Positions 34,944-44,141 of a DNA stretch of 64,000 nt are shown here, piece after piece. Source of the stretch: UMGS1649 sp045651205 (GTDB lineage Bacteria; Bacillota; Clostridia; TANB77; CAG-465); NCBI GenBank assembly GCA_045651205.1, contig JAZRSA010000050.1, positions 87,984-151,983 on the forward strand, read 5' to 3'. Position numbers and translations under genes: made by a program. The stretch's first letter is position 1; each line of letters starts with the position of its first letter. The notes below the pieces were generated by a model. That model had not been told where the DNA came from, did not search any database, and saw nothing but the letters and a program-made list of their open reading frames with translations.

Positions 34944-35030
34944 TGGTGCCGAAAGTGGGAATCGAACCCACACATAGTTGCCTATATCAGATTTTGAGTC
35001 TGACGCGTCTGCCAGTTCCGCCATTTCGAC
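34944..35030 (-). tRNA. tRNA-Leu (anticodon CAA)
   Basis: 87 bases including an encoded CCA end. Acceptor GTCGAAA pairs with TTTCGGC. The T arm is GTGGG-TTCGATT-CCCAC, and the anticodon stem TCAGA/TCTGA encloses loop CTCAAAA, giving anticodon CAA for UUG. A long variable arm (about TATAGGCAACTATGT) marks a class II tRNA, consistent with Leu. Followed by its own terminator. Confidence 0.95.
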
Positions 35031-35107
35031 ATAAATAAATTTTGCATGTCGTTATTCTACCACACAAAATTTATTTTGTAAACATATTAAATTTGATTTG
35101 TTTATTT

Positions 35108-36196
35108 TTATTCTTCTATATTTTCTTCTACTTTTTCTACAAATTCTTCTTCAAACGCACTATCTTCTAATGCATATATTTCAGCCATTATTGGTTTAAA
35201 TAAACGTTCCTTCTTAGCCATTAAAACAAAACTTGCATCTTGTTTTATAGCACTAGTTATATGACTTACAGCATCGTTTATATCTCCCATTTTCATATTT
35301 ATTAACGCTAATGTATATTCTGCTTTAGCTTTTAGATTTTTGTCTAACATAGCTTTTTCTAAACTATCTTTGGCTAATACATATTCTTCTTTAACATAAT
35401 ATAATCTACCAATTGAATAGTATGCTTCATACATTTCATCATCTAATTCTAATACTTTATCATAAGCAGATATTGCTTTGTTTATTTCACCTGCTCCTGA
35501 ATAAATAACCGCAAGATTAAAGAATGTATCTGCTGTTGCTTCATTATTCATTGCAACATCTTCATATATTGCTTTAGCTTCAGTAACATAGCCCAAATCC
35601 GAAAATAATATTCCTAGCATTTCTTTAGCTTCGGTATATCCTTCATCTAATGTTACCGCTTGATTAAGCATAGCTATTGCTGCTTCTTTGTTTCCTTGTT
35701 TATCTAAAAGCACTGCTATCTTGTAATATACTTCTGCATTGTCTGGATTTACAGTTAATGAATTTAAAAGTACATCTTTTGCATCAGATATTCTATCTAA
35801 TTTTTCTAACGCCTTTGCTCTTAAATAATAGAAATGTATATTTTTTCTATCTTGTTTTATTGCTCTTTGTAATAGTCCTTCTGCAAATTCATAGTTTCTT
35901 ATGAAGCACATAAACTTAGCTACATAATGTACTAATGTTAATTTAACGCTCTTTTCTAATCCCTTTATACTTACTAGTAATATTGGAATTATATATGAGA
36001 ATATTAAAACTAACACCTGCATAAAGTTATTTAGTTCTTTCTCATTTACTAAACATATTACAAATACTGTTTCTAAGAATATTGCTATTCCTACGAACAT
36101 ATAAAGTACTGGATCTTTTTTAGTTGATGTCTTAGACATCAGTTGTATTATATAAAATACGAAGGTAATTATTATTACTACATTTATTAACCACAT
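35108..36196 (-). CDS. Membrane-anchored TPR protein
   Basis: 362 residues from the ATG at 36196, which AGGTGAT precedes. Two to three hydrophobic helices occupy the first ~85 residues. About six tetratricopeptide repeats follow (e.g. NIHFYYLRAKALEKLDRISDA, AEVYYKIAVLLDKQGNKEAA, EMYEAYYSIGRLYYVKEEYV), then an acidic tail. TPRs scaffold protein complexes; the partner is unknown. Divergent from murC across a 130-base region with a promoter in each direction. Confidence 0.8.
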   Translation of the reverse strand: MWLINVVIIITFVFYIIQLMSKTSTKKDPVLYMFVGIAIFLETVFVICLVNEKELNNFMQVLVLIFSYIIPILLVSIKGLEKSVKLTLVHYVAKFMCFIRNYEFAEGLLQRAIKQDRKNIHFYYLRAKALEKLDRISDAKDVLLNSLTVNPDNAEVYYKIAVLLDKQGNKEAAIAMLNQAVTLDEGYTEAKEMLGILFSDLGYVTEAKAIYEDVAMNNEATADTFFNLAVIYSGAGEINKAISAYDKVLELDDEMYEAYYSIGRLYYVKEEYVLAKDSLEKAMLDKNLKAKAEYTLALINMKMGDINDAVSHITSAIKQDASFVLMAKKERLFKPIMAEIYALEDSAFEEEFVEKVEENIEE

Positions 36197-36216
36197 ATTA
36201 TCACCTACATGCACAT

Positions 36217-36245
36217 ATTATATACTAGTTATCCACATTTTTCAA
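36217..36245 (-). promoter_or_regulatory. Promoter of the TPR gene
   Basis: TTGAAA (36240-36245) and TATAAT (36217-36222) with a 17-base spacer on the minus strand, about 20 bases before the TPR start codon. Confidence 0.65.
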
Positions 36246-36274
36246 CTATTAGAGGTAAATTCACACTCGTTAAG

Positions 36275-36303
36275 TTGCAACTGTTTTTAGTTTGATGTAT
36301 AAT
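36275..36303 (+). promoter_or_regulatory. Promoter of murC
   Basis: TTGCAA (36275-36280) and TATAAT (36298-36303) with a 17-base spacer on the plus strand, back to back with the TPR promoter. The leader to the start codon is only about 15-20 bases. Confidence 0.7.
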
Positions 36304-36326
36304 ACCTTTGCCTAGAGGTGATAATT

Positions 36327-37736
36327 TTGAATAAAAACGATTTTAATGAATTAAAAAATATAACAAAAATACATATGATTGGAATTGGTGGAATAAGTAT
36401 GAGCGGTATAGCTGTAATGCTTAAAAAAACTGGTTTTGATGTAACTGGTTCAGACAGTATGGGTTCAGCAATGGTTGAAATGCTTGAATCTGAAGGAATT
36501 CCAGTACACATCGGTTCTAATCCAGATTTAGTAAAAGACGCAGATATGGTCGTATATACAGCTGCTATTAATCTTAAAACAGATAAAGAATATCTTGAAG
36601 CAGTAAGACTTAATAAACCAGTATTTGAAAGAGCCCCTTTCTTAGGGAAAATGCTTAAACAATATGATAAGCCAATCTGTATAGCAGGAATGCATGGTAA
36701 AACTACAACTACATCAATGATAGCTTCTGCTCTTCAAACAGCTGGAGCAAATCCTACAGTTTTAGTTGGTTCTAAATTAAAAGAACTAAATAACTTTAAC
36801 TACTCTATTGGAAAGAATGAATACTTTGTATTAGAATCTTGTGAATATGTAGATAGTTTCTTAAACTTCCCTGGAGATACTGCAATAATATTAAATATTG
36901 AAGAAGAACATTTAGACTACTTTAAAGATCTAGATGATATAAAAGACTCGTTTGCTAAATTTATTGGCATTATGCATGAAAATGGTAAATTAATAGTAAA
37001 CAAAGATGATGAAAATACAGAAGATGTATTAAAACTAGCAAAAGAAACTATTGAAGCTAAAAATATTACTGTATACACATACTCTACTATGGAATCTAAT
37101 GTAGATATGTATGCAACAAATATTAAAATAGCAGATAACAAATGTTATGAATTTGATGCATATTATAAAAAAGCATTACTTACTCACGTAAGATTAAATG
37201 CACCTGGTGTACACAATGTTTCAAATGCGCTAGCTACTCTTCTTTCATGTGTTGTTAACGGCATAGATGTAGAACTTGCAAAAGCAGGTCTTGAAGAATT
37301 TACTGGTGCAAGTCGTAGATTCGAATATAGAAAAACAATTGGCGAAAACGTTAATGTTTATGACGACTACGCTCACCATCCAACAGAGATAATGACTACA
37401 TTAACTACGGCAAGAGAAAAAACAGATGGTAGAGTTATAGCAGTATTTGAACCACATACATACACAAGAACTTATACTCTTTTTGATAAATTTGTAGATG
37501 TTCTTAAAAATGCAGATATAGTTCTTCTAGCAGATATATATGCCGCAAGAGAAAAAGATGAAGGAATTGTTTCATCAGATATGCTTGCAGATGCAATAAC
37601 TAAAGCTGGTACAGATGCTAAAAACTTACACACATTAGATAATATTGCAAAACACATACACAAAATTATTAAACCAAATGATATTGTTTTAACAATAGGT
37701 GCTGGTACAATAACAAAACTTGCAGATTTATTATAA
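36327..37736 (+). CDS. murC: UDP-N-acetylmuramate--L-alanine ligase MurC
   Basis: Adds L-Ala to UDP-MurNAc, the first amino acid step of peptidoglycan. Seen in about 469 residues: HMIGIGGISMSGIAVML near the start, ATP loop CIAGMHGKTTTTSMIA near residue 110, LNIEEEHLDYF, and C-terminal YDDYAHHPTEI and FEPHTYTRTYTLFDKF. I use TTG at 36327, since AGAGGTGAT ends just before it; a GTG at 36318 lies within that site. Monocistronic, with its own promoter, and apart from the murF-ddl group. Confidence 0.95.
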   Translation: MNKNDFNELKNITKIHMIGIGGISMSGIAVMLKKTGFDVTGSDSMGSAMVEMLESEGIPVHIGSNPDLVKDADMVVYTAAINLKTDKEYLEAVRLNKPVFERAPFLGKMLKQYDKPICIAGMHGKTTTTSMIASALQTAGANPTVLVGSKLKELNNFNYSIGKNEYFVLESCEYVDSFLNFPGDTAIILNIEEEHLDYFKDLDDIKDSFAKFIGIMHENGKLIVNKDDENTEDVLKLAKETIEAKNITVYTYSTMESNVDMYATNIKIADNKCYEFDAYYKKALLTHVRLNAPGVHNVSNALATLLSCVVNGIDVELAKAGLEEFTGASRRFEYRKTIGENVNVYDDYAHHPTEIMTTLTTAREKTDGRVIAVFEPHTYTRTYTLFDKFVDVLKNADIVLLADIYAAREKDEGIVSSDMLADAITKAGTDAKNLHTLDNIAKHIHKIIKPNDIVLTIGAGTITKLADLL

Positions 37737-37783
37737 TAATGATATAATGTGATTGCCTTTGAGGCTAAATAACATTTTTTTCA

Positions 37784-37817
37784 AAGAGAGAGGAAATATA
37801 TACATTTCCTCTCTCTT
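37784..37817. terminator. Bidirectional terminator between murC and the ECF gene
   Basis: A 14-bp perfect stem (37784-37797 with 37804-37817, loop ATATAC) lies between convergent genes. A smaller GCCT/AGGC hairpin at 37754-37764 followed by a T run may help end murC. Confidence 0.8.
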
Positions 37818-37829
37818 GTTTTGTCTATT

Positions 37830-38354
37830 TTATTTAATTATAGACTTTAACTTTGGCTCTATAGCTTTGCAAATAGGTATGCTTATAACTATAATAACCA
37901 CATCGGCAACAAAGGCATAAATGTTGGTCAGAACTCTTAAAGTAAATGGCAATGCATATATTACATGCTCTACTAAAGATTTAATTACAAGTATTCCTAG
38001 TGCTACGCTAATAATTGCCACTCCTGTAGATATAACTATCTCTATTACCGGTTTCTTTATTTTTCTTGTTAACTTAAAAGTTAATCCTAAGATTATTCCA
38101 ATAACAAGATTGCCTAGCGCCCACCCCGGCATTCCCCGAAGTCCACCTGTTACTAAGCAATATATAACAACCCCCATTGTCCCTACTATTGTTCCACTTG
38201 TCGTTCCAATAATATAACAAAAGGCTGTCATTACAAAATAACCTAAGCACAGATAGTAATTTTGAAAAACAGGTACTTGAACGCATAATGTTAATGCTAC
38301 AAAAAGTGCTACCCCCATTGCAGTTATGCAAATTTGCTTTGTTGTATTTTTCAT
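37830..38354 (-). CDS. ECF transporter S component
   Basis: 174 residues with about six hydrophobic helices, the size and pattern of the substrate-binding S component of energy-coupling factor vitamin importers. Seen: ITAMGVALFVALTLCVQVP opening, GTIVGTMGVVIYCLVTGGLRGMPGWALGNLVIG, ending in a Lys-rich tail. No EcfA/EcfT genes are nearby, so it would share a common module (inference). Vitamin not assignable; no riboswitch in the short leader. Start 38354 fits GGGGGA upstream; an ATG four codons earlier overlaps that site. Confidence 0.8.
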   Translation of the reverse strand: MKNTTKQICITAMGVALFVALTLCVQVPVFQNYYLCLGYFVMTAFCYIIGTTSGTIVGTMGVVIYCLVTGGLRGMPGWALGNLVIGIILGLTFKLTRKIKKPVIEIVISTGVAIISVALGILVIKSLVEHVIYALPFTLRVLTNIYAFVADVVIIVISIPICKAIEPKLKSIIK

Positions 38355-38401
38355 TTTATCCCCCATATTAATTAATCGTGGTATATTTTTTCTACAGCGA
38401 T

Positions 38402-38430
38402 ATTATACCAAAATATATATACAAAGTCAA
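38402..38430 (-). promoter_or_regulatory. Consensus sigma-A promoter of the ECF gene
   Basis: TTGACT (38425-38430) and TATAAT (38402-38407) with a 17-base spacer on the minus strand, ~45 bases before the start. The short leader leaves no room for a riboswitch. Confidence 0.75.
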
Positions 38431-38460
38431 TTTTATGTAAAGTTGTCTATTGTAAAAATA

Positions 38461-38502
38461 CACTCATCACACTAGTTATTCCTAATGTTTTGAGTGTATC
38501 TC
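38461..38502 (-). terminator. Terminator after the DUF378 gene
   Basis: ATACACTCA and TGAGTGTAT form a 9-bp stem around a loop of about 24 bases on the minus strand, followed by TTTTAC. Confidence 0.6.
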
Positions 38503-38564
38503 TTTTCTTTTATTTAACCATTCTTTTATTTTACTTTTTACACTTTTCTTCACTGCAAATTTAA

Positions 38565-38765
38565 CTATCCATCTATGGACATTCTTGTGAAGAATGTTAT
38601 AGCCCAAAGCCCACATATAGCCACCAAACCGTAAACTAGTCTAGTTAACATTGTCATTGAACCAAATGCCCAAGCAACTAAGTCAAAGTTAAATAAAGCA
38701 ATTAGTCCCCAGTTTAAAGCTCCAACTATAACTAGCACAAGTACTAATGTATTTAAAAACTTCAT
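38565..38765 (-). CDS. DUF378 family small membrane protein
   Basis: 66 residues, two hydrophobic helices: LNTLVLVLVIVGALNWGLIALFNFDLVAWAFG, then LVYGLVAICGLWAITFF. The GALNWGL segment and the length are the DUF378 (YuzA-like) signature. Function unknown. AAGGAGG site before the ATG. Divergent from dapA; a weak GATAAT -10 with TTTAGA 17 bases upstream may drive it. Confidence 0.85.
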   Translation of the reverse strand: MKFLNTLVLVLVIVGALNWGLIALFNFDLVAWAFGSMTMLTRLVYGLVAICGLWAITFFTRMSIDG

Positions 38766-38910
38766 ATTATACCTCCTTACAAATAATCTTTTTAATTATC
38801 TTCACATATATTGTGTGTCTAAAAAATATTTTTATTCTATATTTTTTAATACAATTTTTAACAAAAAAAATTAATATACATACACTACTAATATGTTTAG
38901 GAGGTATTCT

Positions 38911-39783
38911 ATGTTTAAAGGCGCATATACTGCACTTGTTACACCATTTAAAGATGGCAAGATAAACTACAACAAAATGGCAGAATTAATTGAATTCCAA
39001 ATTAACGAAGGAATTGATGGATTAGTAGTTTGTGGTACCACTGGTGAAAGTGCTACACTAAGCGATAAAGAAAAAAGAAGACTTATTAAATTCACAGTTG
39101 AAACTGTTAACGGTAGAGTCCCTGTTATAGCCGGAACAGGATCTAATAACACAATACACACTATAAAACTTTCTAAATTTGCCGAAAAAGTCGGTGTAGA
39201 TGGTTTGCTACTCGTTACACCATATTACAATAAAAGTTCTCAAAAAGGGCTTATAGCTCATTTTAAGACTATTGCAGAAAGCGTTACGACACCTTGTATT
39301 TTATACAACGTTCCAAGTAGAACCGGAGTAAATCTTTTACCAGATACCGTAGCTAAACTTGCTGAAATAGAAAACATTGTTGGTATAAAAGAAGCAAGTG
39401 GTAACTTCTCTCAGTTACTAGAATTAATGTCTAAAGTTCCAAAAGATTTTATTGTATTATCTGGTAATGATGATAGCATTATTCCTCTACTTTCTATTGG
39501 TGGAAAAGGTGTTATATCTGTATTATCTAATATATATCCAAAAGATACACATAACATGTGTCAAGCATTCTTTTTAGGCGAAACAAACTATGCTAAAGAG
39601 TTACAATTAAAATATGCAGATTTAATTAAAGCATTATTTATTGAACCTAATCCAATGCCTGTAAAAGATGCTATGAATATTCTAGATATGGATGTTGGAA
39701 ATACACGTCTGCCACTAGTAGAAGTATCTAGTGATACACACGAAATGCTTAAAAGTGTACTTTATGAATTAAAAGACAAATAA
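38911..39783 (+). CDS. dapA: 4-hydroxy-tetrahydrodipicolinate synthase
   Basis: Condenses pyruvate with aspartate semialdehyde, the committed step to diaminopimelate and lysine; also supplies dipicolinate for spores. Seen in 290 residues: GAYTALVTPFKDGKI, GTTGESATLSDKEK, catalytic Tyr in LYNVPSRTGVNL, Schiff-base Lys in VGIKEASGNFSQL near residue 160, and SGNDDSIIPLLSIGG. The ATG at 38911 follows AGGAGG by six bases; an ATG six codons earlier contains that site. A lone plus-strand gene, convergent with DUF4363. Confidence 0.95.
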   Translation: MFKGAYTALVTPFKDGKINYNKMAELIEFQINEGIDGLVVCGTTGESATLSDKEKRRLIKFTVETVNGRVPVIAGTGSNNTIHTIKLSKFAEKVGVDGLLLVTPYYNKSSQKGLIAHFKTIAESVTTPCILYNVPSRTGVNLLPDTVAKLAEIENIVGIKEASGNFSQLLELMSKVPKDFIVLSGNDDSIIPLLSIGGKGVISVLSNIYPKDTHNMCQAFFLGETNYAKELQLKYADLIKALFIEPNPMPVKDAMNILDMDVGNTRLPLVEVSSDTHEMLKSVLYELKDK

Positions 39784-39789
39784 CATTTT

Positions 39790-39816
39790 AAAGCTTACAA
39801 AACATTTGTAAGCTTT
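39790..39816. terminator. Bidirectional terminator overlapping the end of the DUF4363 gene
   Basis: A 12-bp perfect stem AAAGCTTACAAA / TTTGTAAGCTTT with loop ACA. Its left arm contains the DUF4363 stop (39795-39797) and the rest encodes that protein's last codons, so one sequence codes and terminates. Confidence 0.8.
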
Positions 39817-40193
39817 AATTTTTCGCTTTCTACTACTTTTTCTATTCTTTCTTTTAATGTATTACATTCTATTAATAGATGTGGTTTAACTGTTTCTTCT
39901 TCAGTTAACAAAAATATATACCTACATATATTAGATATGCTTTCTTTTATTGTTTCTACTGCATCATGCTCACAAAATATGCCATATCCTAATTCTTTCT
40001 TGCTCCACAACTGTTCTAATTCTTTTTCTTTAGCTTGTATATCTTCTATATTTTCTTCATTTACTATGCTATCTTCTACATTATTTATTTTAGATATTAG
40101 TAAACTACTTGAATCTTTTAAGAAGGAATACTGTATAAAATTTAGACCTAGTATTATAGCAAGGGTAATAAATATTACTAATATTTGTTTCAT
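39795..40193 (-). CDS. DUF4363 family protein
   Basis: 132 residues: N-terminal transmembrane helix (residues 4-22) then a helical extracytoplasmic part (SLLISKINNVEDSIVNEENIEDIQ, ... ECNTLKERIEKVVESEKLKLTNVL). Families like this sit beside DUF421 (YetF-like) proteins in Clostridia (my recollection), as here. The ATG overlaps the upstream stop as ATGA, so it is translationally coupled. Function unknown; perhaps an accessory subunit. Confidence 0.7.
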   Translation of the reverse strand: MKQILVIFITLAIILGLNFIQYSFLKDSSSLLISKINNVEDSIVNEENIEDIQAKEKELEQLWSKKELGYGIFCEHDAVETIKESISNICRYIFLLTEEETVKPHLLIECNTLKERIEKVVESEKLKLTNVL

Positions 40194-40831
40194 ACTTTTT
40201 TCTCCTTCTCTTGGTATACAAATCTACCATTTGCGTCTATTGTTGCTATTAGTATATTTTTTAGCTTTAGATTTTTCTTAAGCAACTTTTTATCTATATC
40301 TTTTCTAGTAAGGTTTAGCATTTTAATATTTTTGTCTGCATATTCTCCGTTTACTACAACATTTAAAGGTATGTTATTTCCAGTTGCATCTGCCATCTTA
40401 ACTGCATTAAGATCACCATTTGTTTCAAGTATCGCATAGGCTGTTTCTTGTACAGTATATATATCTTTTCCTCTTAACTGTTCCATAAGTTCTTCTATTG
40501 TTAATTGTTGTTTTTTCATTTCTTTTTCTATAATCTTACCTTTGTATATTATTAAACTTGGATTACCACAAATAACACTTTCTACCTTGTTACTGGATTG
40601 TATAACAAGAGTAAATATTCCATACAAGATAAGGAGCGCAATTATTGGGATAACACCTGCAAATATTTGTATATCTCTAGATTGCATTGGTCCTGATGCA
40701 AGATCAGATATCATAACAATAATTGCAAGTTCAAAAGGTTGTACCTTTGATAGTTCTCTCTTGCCCATAAGTCTTATTACTAAAAACACAACTGTAAATA
40801 AAATTAAACCTCTAAAAAATACTACTAACAT
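40190..40831 (-). CDS. DUF421 (YetF-like) membrane protein
   Basis: 213 residues from the ATG at 40831, with AAGGAG upstream. Seen: three N-terminal helices (VVFFRGLILFTVVFLVIRLMGKRELSKVQPFELAIIVMISDLASGPMQ region), then the soluble DUF421 domain with GNPSLIIYKGKIIEKEMKKQQLTIEELMEQLRGKDI and VQETAYAILETNGDLNAVKM. YetF-like proteins are linked to spore membranes and stress in Bacillus, but the mechanism is unsettled. Ends in TGA overlapping the DUF4363 start, one of two TGA-ending genes. Confidence 0.82.
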   Translation of the reverse strand: MLVVFFRGLILFTVVFLVIRLMGKRELSKVQPFELAIIVMISDLASGPMQSRDIQIFAGVIPIIALLILYGIFTLVIQSSNKVESVICGNPSLIIYKGKIIEKEMKKQQLTIEELMEQLRGKDIYTVQETAYAILETNGDLNAVKMADATGNNIPLNVVVNGEYADKNIKMLNLTRKDIDKKLLKKNLKLKNILIATIDANGRFVYQEKEKKV

Positions 40832-40914
40832 TTTCTTCTCCTTATATACATTTGTATTTTTTGCATATTTGAAAAAATTATACAAATACTATTTGTATAT
40901 TTAGAGGTAAAAAG

Positions 40915-41283
40915 ATGGTACAAGAAAGTATAATGAATAAAAATATTAATAAAGTTAGAACAAAACAAATGGCAATTAGATTTTTTGCAGCACTAGTTAT
41001 ATTCTTTGCTACTGCATATATGGCTCCAAACTTTAATACCGAAAGTGCTCCCATTTTAGTATTATGTGCATTCGTTACAGTTGTATTAGATTATCTAGTA
41101 GCCACAGTAACAGAAATACACGATATCCCTATAGGCAGAGCTATAGTAGGATTTGTATCTGCTACTTTAATTATATATATGTCTCAGTTTATTATCCGTG
41201 GATACTACATCTCTATGTTAAGCAGCATTATTGCAGCAGCTATATATGGAATAATAGATTACTATTTGCCAAATAAGGCGTAA
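40915..41283 (+). CDS. Small four-helix membrane protein
   Basis: 122 residues with four hydrophobic helices (AIRFFAALVIFFATAYMAP, APILVLCAFVTVVLDYLV, IGRAIVGFVSATLIIYMSQFII, MLSSIIAAAIYGIIDYYLP). Resembles DUF2512-type proteins of sporeformers, though I am unsure. AGAGGT precedes the ATG. Divergent from the DUF421 gene across 83 bases and convergent with the 41327 gene. Confidence 0.65.
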   Translation: MVQESIMNKNINKVRTKQMAIRFFAALVIFFATAYMAPNFNTESAPILVLCAFVTVVLDYLVATVTEIHDIPIGRAIVGFVSATLIIYMSQFIIRGYYISMLSSIIAAAIYGIIDYYLPNKA

Positions 41284-41301
41284 AAGATTATATATATTAA
41301 A

Positions 41302-41325
41302 ACCACGTGTTTCCACGTGGTTTAT
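41302..41325. terminator. Bidirectional terminator between convergent genes
   Basis: A perfect AAACCACGTG / CACGTGGTTT stem with loop TTTC and flanking A/T tracts between the stops at 41283 and 41327. Confidence 0.8.
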
Positions 41326-41326
41326 A

Positions 41327-42340
41327 TTATTCTGATATTATAGATTCTAAAAATTCATATTCAAAAGTTACATTTTTCTTATCTTTAATTTTTCCATCCA
41401 TTTTGAATACAACATCATAATTCATAGAATCATATAGCCTATTTGTAATGTAACCTTCGCCTAATAATACTCCTTCTTCGAACATATTTATTTTTATCTT
41501 ACAATACATTTTAGCTGGTTTCTTAAACATTTTTACTTCTGGTGCTTCTATATTAAATCTTACTTCTTCAGAACCGAATTCCAGTTTCTTCATTTTTACC
41601 GGCTTTATTTGTATTTTATCTATGTATTTTTTACTACCTTCATTATCTGTCATTTTCCCTAAAGCTATTAATGAATTTACAAATTTTAATTTATTATCGT
41701 AATATGGATTTAATTCTTTTTCAAGTTCTATTTCTTTATTCTTATTTTTGATTTTAGCATCTATTTTCTTCCCTATATTAAACAACCTTTTTGGATCTTC
41801 TATTTCATCATATAAGTTTTTTACTATAAGTTCAAGGTCTGGATCGTTTGCAGAATTAATATTTCTATCCTTACATTTTAGATAAAATTCTATAGCTTCT
41901 TCCAAGTACCCTGCTCTTAGTTCTATATATGGTTGTACACTTGGTTTTACTAACGGTTGATCAATAGGATATTTATTTTTCATTATACTAGACACTATTA
42001 CCAAAATTACGTATAACATTGGTGTTATAAACCAAAATAAATTCGATATAGAAACTCTACCCCATGATAAGTCTATTATTAACAATCCCACTGGAAGTAT
42101 TAAAGTTACTAACAAAATAACAATTTGTATACTAAATATCGTTTTATCTCCATTGGCAAAAAAATCAACAATTCCTTTTTTCTTTTTTGGTGTTGCCTTT
42201 ATTTCTTGCTTTTCTTCTGGTTCATAACCAAATTCTTTTAATGGCAATAGCTCATCTATATCACAATTCTTTTCTATACATGTTAAGCAAAAATCATATA
42301 AATCCGTTGCTTTTCCTATGCCACAACATTTACATTTCAT
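41327..42340 (-). CDS. Zinc-finger-like membrane protein, unknown
   Basis: 337 residues: an N-terminal cysteine cluster (MKCKCCGIG...FCLTCIEKNC) that could bind zinc, an acidic linker, two hydrophobic helices near residues 70-115 (FSIQIVILLVTLILPVGLLI and WFITPMLYVILVIVSSIM), then a long charged C-terminal domain with a tetratricopeptide-like stretch (YLEEAIEFYLKCKDRNINSAND) and beta-rich end. I do not recognise the family. Single gene before the beta-CASP nuclease terminator. Confidence 0.6.
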   Translation of the reverse strand: MKCKCCGIGKATDLYDFCLTCIEKNCDIDELLPLKEFGYEPEEKQEIKATPKKKKGIVDFFANGDKTIFSIQIVILLVTLILPVGLLIIDLSWGRVSISNLFWFITPMLYVILVIVSSIMKNKYPIDQPLVKPSVQPYIELRAGYLEEAIEFYLKCKDRNINSANDPDLELIVKNLYDEIEDPKRLFNIGKKIDAKIKNKNKEIELEKELNPYYDNKLKFVNSLIALGKMTDNEGSKKYIDKIQIKPVKMKKLEFGSEEVRFNIEAPEVKMFKKPAKMYCKIKINMFEEGVLLGEGYITNRLYDSMNYDVVFKMDGKIKDKKNVTFEYEFLESIISE

Positions 42341-42422
42341 ATTATCATCTCCACAAGAATTATATCATACAAAAGTATATTTTTATACAGTTTCTCAACT
42401 TAAATTTTATTAATCAAAAAAA

Positions 42423-42456
42423 AAGCAGGAGCAACATATACATTACTCCTGTTTTT
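42423..42456 (-). terminator. Terminator after the beta-CASP nuclease gene
   Basis: CAGGAGTAAT and complementary TTGCTCCTG form a stem with a T9 run on the minus strand, just past the gene's stop at 42463. Confidence 0.75.
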
Positions 42457-42462
42457 ATTTTA

Positions 42463-44118
42463 TTATTCATCCATATCTTCTATTTTAACTCTGTTTTTAA
42501 TCTTTTGCATTTCTTCTTTAAGTCCTACTAGCTTCATCTTGATTTCAAACATTTCTTCTTCTGTTGCTCCATGCTTTACATCAGATTTAACTACTTTAGA
42601 TACATCTTCCATATCTAATTTTAAGTATGTAAGCATTTCGTAGATATCTAATCTTAAGTTTGTTTCGCGTACATTGTAGCTTGTCTTTTCAAACTTACTC
42701 TCACCTAAGTAATATCTTTCATCTCTTTCTGGAATTACTACATCTATTCCAAATTTAGCTTCTATTGCTTCAGCTAGTATTTTTTGACCTTCATATTCTC
42801 CATGTACTAAGAATATTCTTTTTGGTTTCTTTTCTATTTTTTCTATGAATTCTAATATACCTTGTTGGTCTGCATGTCCTGAGAATGCATCTAACATTCT
42901 TATTTCAGCATTTACACCAATTTCTTCACCAAATATTTTTACTCTTGGTTCTCCAGATACTATCTTTCTACCTAATGTTCCTTCTGCTTGATAACCTACA
43001 AATAATATTGTAGATTCTGGTCTCCATAGATTGTGTTTTAAGTGGTGCTTTATACGCCCCGCTTCACACATTCCACTTGCAGATATTATTATCTTTGGTG
43101 TTGGATCTTCATTTAATGCTTTAGATTCATCTGCTGATGCAGTAAATTTTAGGTTCTTGAAGCTTATTGGATTATCTCCCATAAGTAAATAACTTAATGC
43201 ATCTTCGTTATAACAATTGAAGTTGTCTTCAAATATTTCTGTTGCATTCTTTGCTAGCGGACTATCTACAACTATAGGTATGTTGTCTAATCTTTCTATA
43301 TATTTTGTTTCATCTATATCCTTAGATAAATACTTGTTAAGTTCAAATAATATTTCCTGTGTTCTACCAACTGCAAATGATGGTATTACTACGTTTCCAC
43401 CTCTATCTATGGTGTTTAATATTATTTTAATAAACTCTTCAGATTGTTCTTTTATTGGGCTATGGAATCTTCCGCCATATGTTGATTCAATAATTAAATA
43501 GTCTGTGTCTATTACATTTTCCGGTTCGCGGATTATTGGATTTTCTTCATTTCCAAGGTCTCCAGTAAACGTTAATTTTTCTGTTTTACCGTTTTCAGTA
43601 ATATATAATTCTACTATCGCAGAACCTAACATATGTCCGGCATCTAGGAACTTGAAAGTAACATTTTCATTTATTTTATATTCTCTACCATAATCTATTT
43701 TTTTAAGTAGCTTACAGCTATCTAAACCATCTTTAGCAGTATATATTGGAGGTTCTGGTGATTTACCAGCTCTCATACGTTTTCTATTTACCCACTCTAT
43801 TTCTTTTTCTTGTATATGCCCACTATCTGGCAACATTACAGAACAAAGGTCTGCAGTTGCTGGTGTACAATATACAGGTTTCTTGTATCCTGAAACAAAT
43901 AGTTTTGGTATTCTACCGCTATGGTCAATGTGAGCATGTGTAAGTATAACAAAATCTATATCATCTATATCGAACCCAAAATCTTCATAGTTTAATATTT
44001 GTTCTGTTAATGTTCCTTGGAACAAGCCACAATCTACAAGAAATTTTGTATCTCCTACTTCTATCATGTGGCATGAACCCGTTACACCTCTTGCTGCTCC
44101 AAAAAATGTTATCTTCAT
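42463..44118 (-). CDS. MBL-fold beta-CASP RNA nuclease
   Basis: 551 residues. Seen: metallo-beta-lactamase motifs THAHIDHSGRIP (HxHxDH) near residue 60, DAGHMLGSA, FTGDLGN; beta-CASP motifs SFAVGRTQEIL, SASGMCEAGRIKHHLKHNL; and the RMMBL segment DAFSGHADQQGILEFI...VHGE. This is the YSH1/CPSF-73-like bacterial group, RNA-processing enzymes distinct from RNase J. A coiled C-terminal extension of about 85 residues follows. AGGAGG precedes the ATG; 23 bases downstream of the 44142 gene. Confidence 0.88.
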   Translation of the reverse strand: MKITFFGAARGVTGSCHMIEVGDTKFLVDCGLFQGTLTEQILNYEDFGFDIDDIDFVILTHAHIDHSGRIPKLFVSGYKKPVYCTPATADLCSVMLPDSGHIQEKEIEWVNRKRMRAGKSPEPPIYTAKDGLDSCKLLKKIDYGREYKINENVTFKFLDAGHMLGSAIVELYITENGKTEKLTFTGDLGNEENPIIREPENVIDTDYLIIESTYGGRFHSPIKEQSEEFIKIILNTIDRGGNVVIPSFAVGRTQEILFELNKYLSKDIDETKYIERLDNIPIVVDSPLAKNATEIFEDNFNCYNEDALSYLLMGDNPISFKNLKFTASADESKALNEDPTPKIIISASGMCEAGRIKHHLKHNLWRPESTILFVGYQAEGTLGRKIVSGEPRVKIFGEEIGVNAEIRMLDAFSGHADQQGILEFIEKIEKKPKRIFLVHGEYEGQKILAEAIEAKFGIDVVIPERDERYYLGESKFEKTSYNVRETNLRLDIYEMLTYLKLDMEDVSKVVKSDVKHGATEEEMFEIKMKLVGLKEEMQKIKNRVKIEDMDE

Positions 44119-44141
44119 TAGTTTCCTCCTATGTTAATAGC

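Noticed and set aside
34467..35024. A 185-residue protein beginning at 35024
   Set aside because: Its first 45 codons run through tRNA-Leu and its terminator. The ATG at 34889 has a proper ribosome site.
38355..38460. A riboswitch upstream of the ECF S component
   Set aside because: The consensus promoter lies only about 45 bases from the start codon, leaving too little leader RNA for a known vitamin riboswitch.
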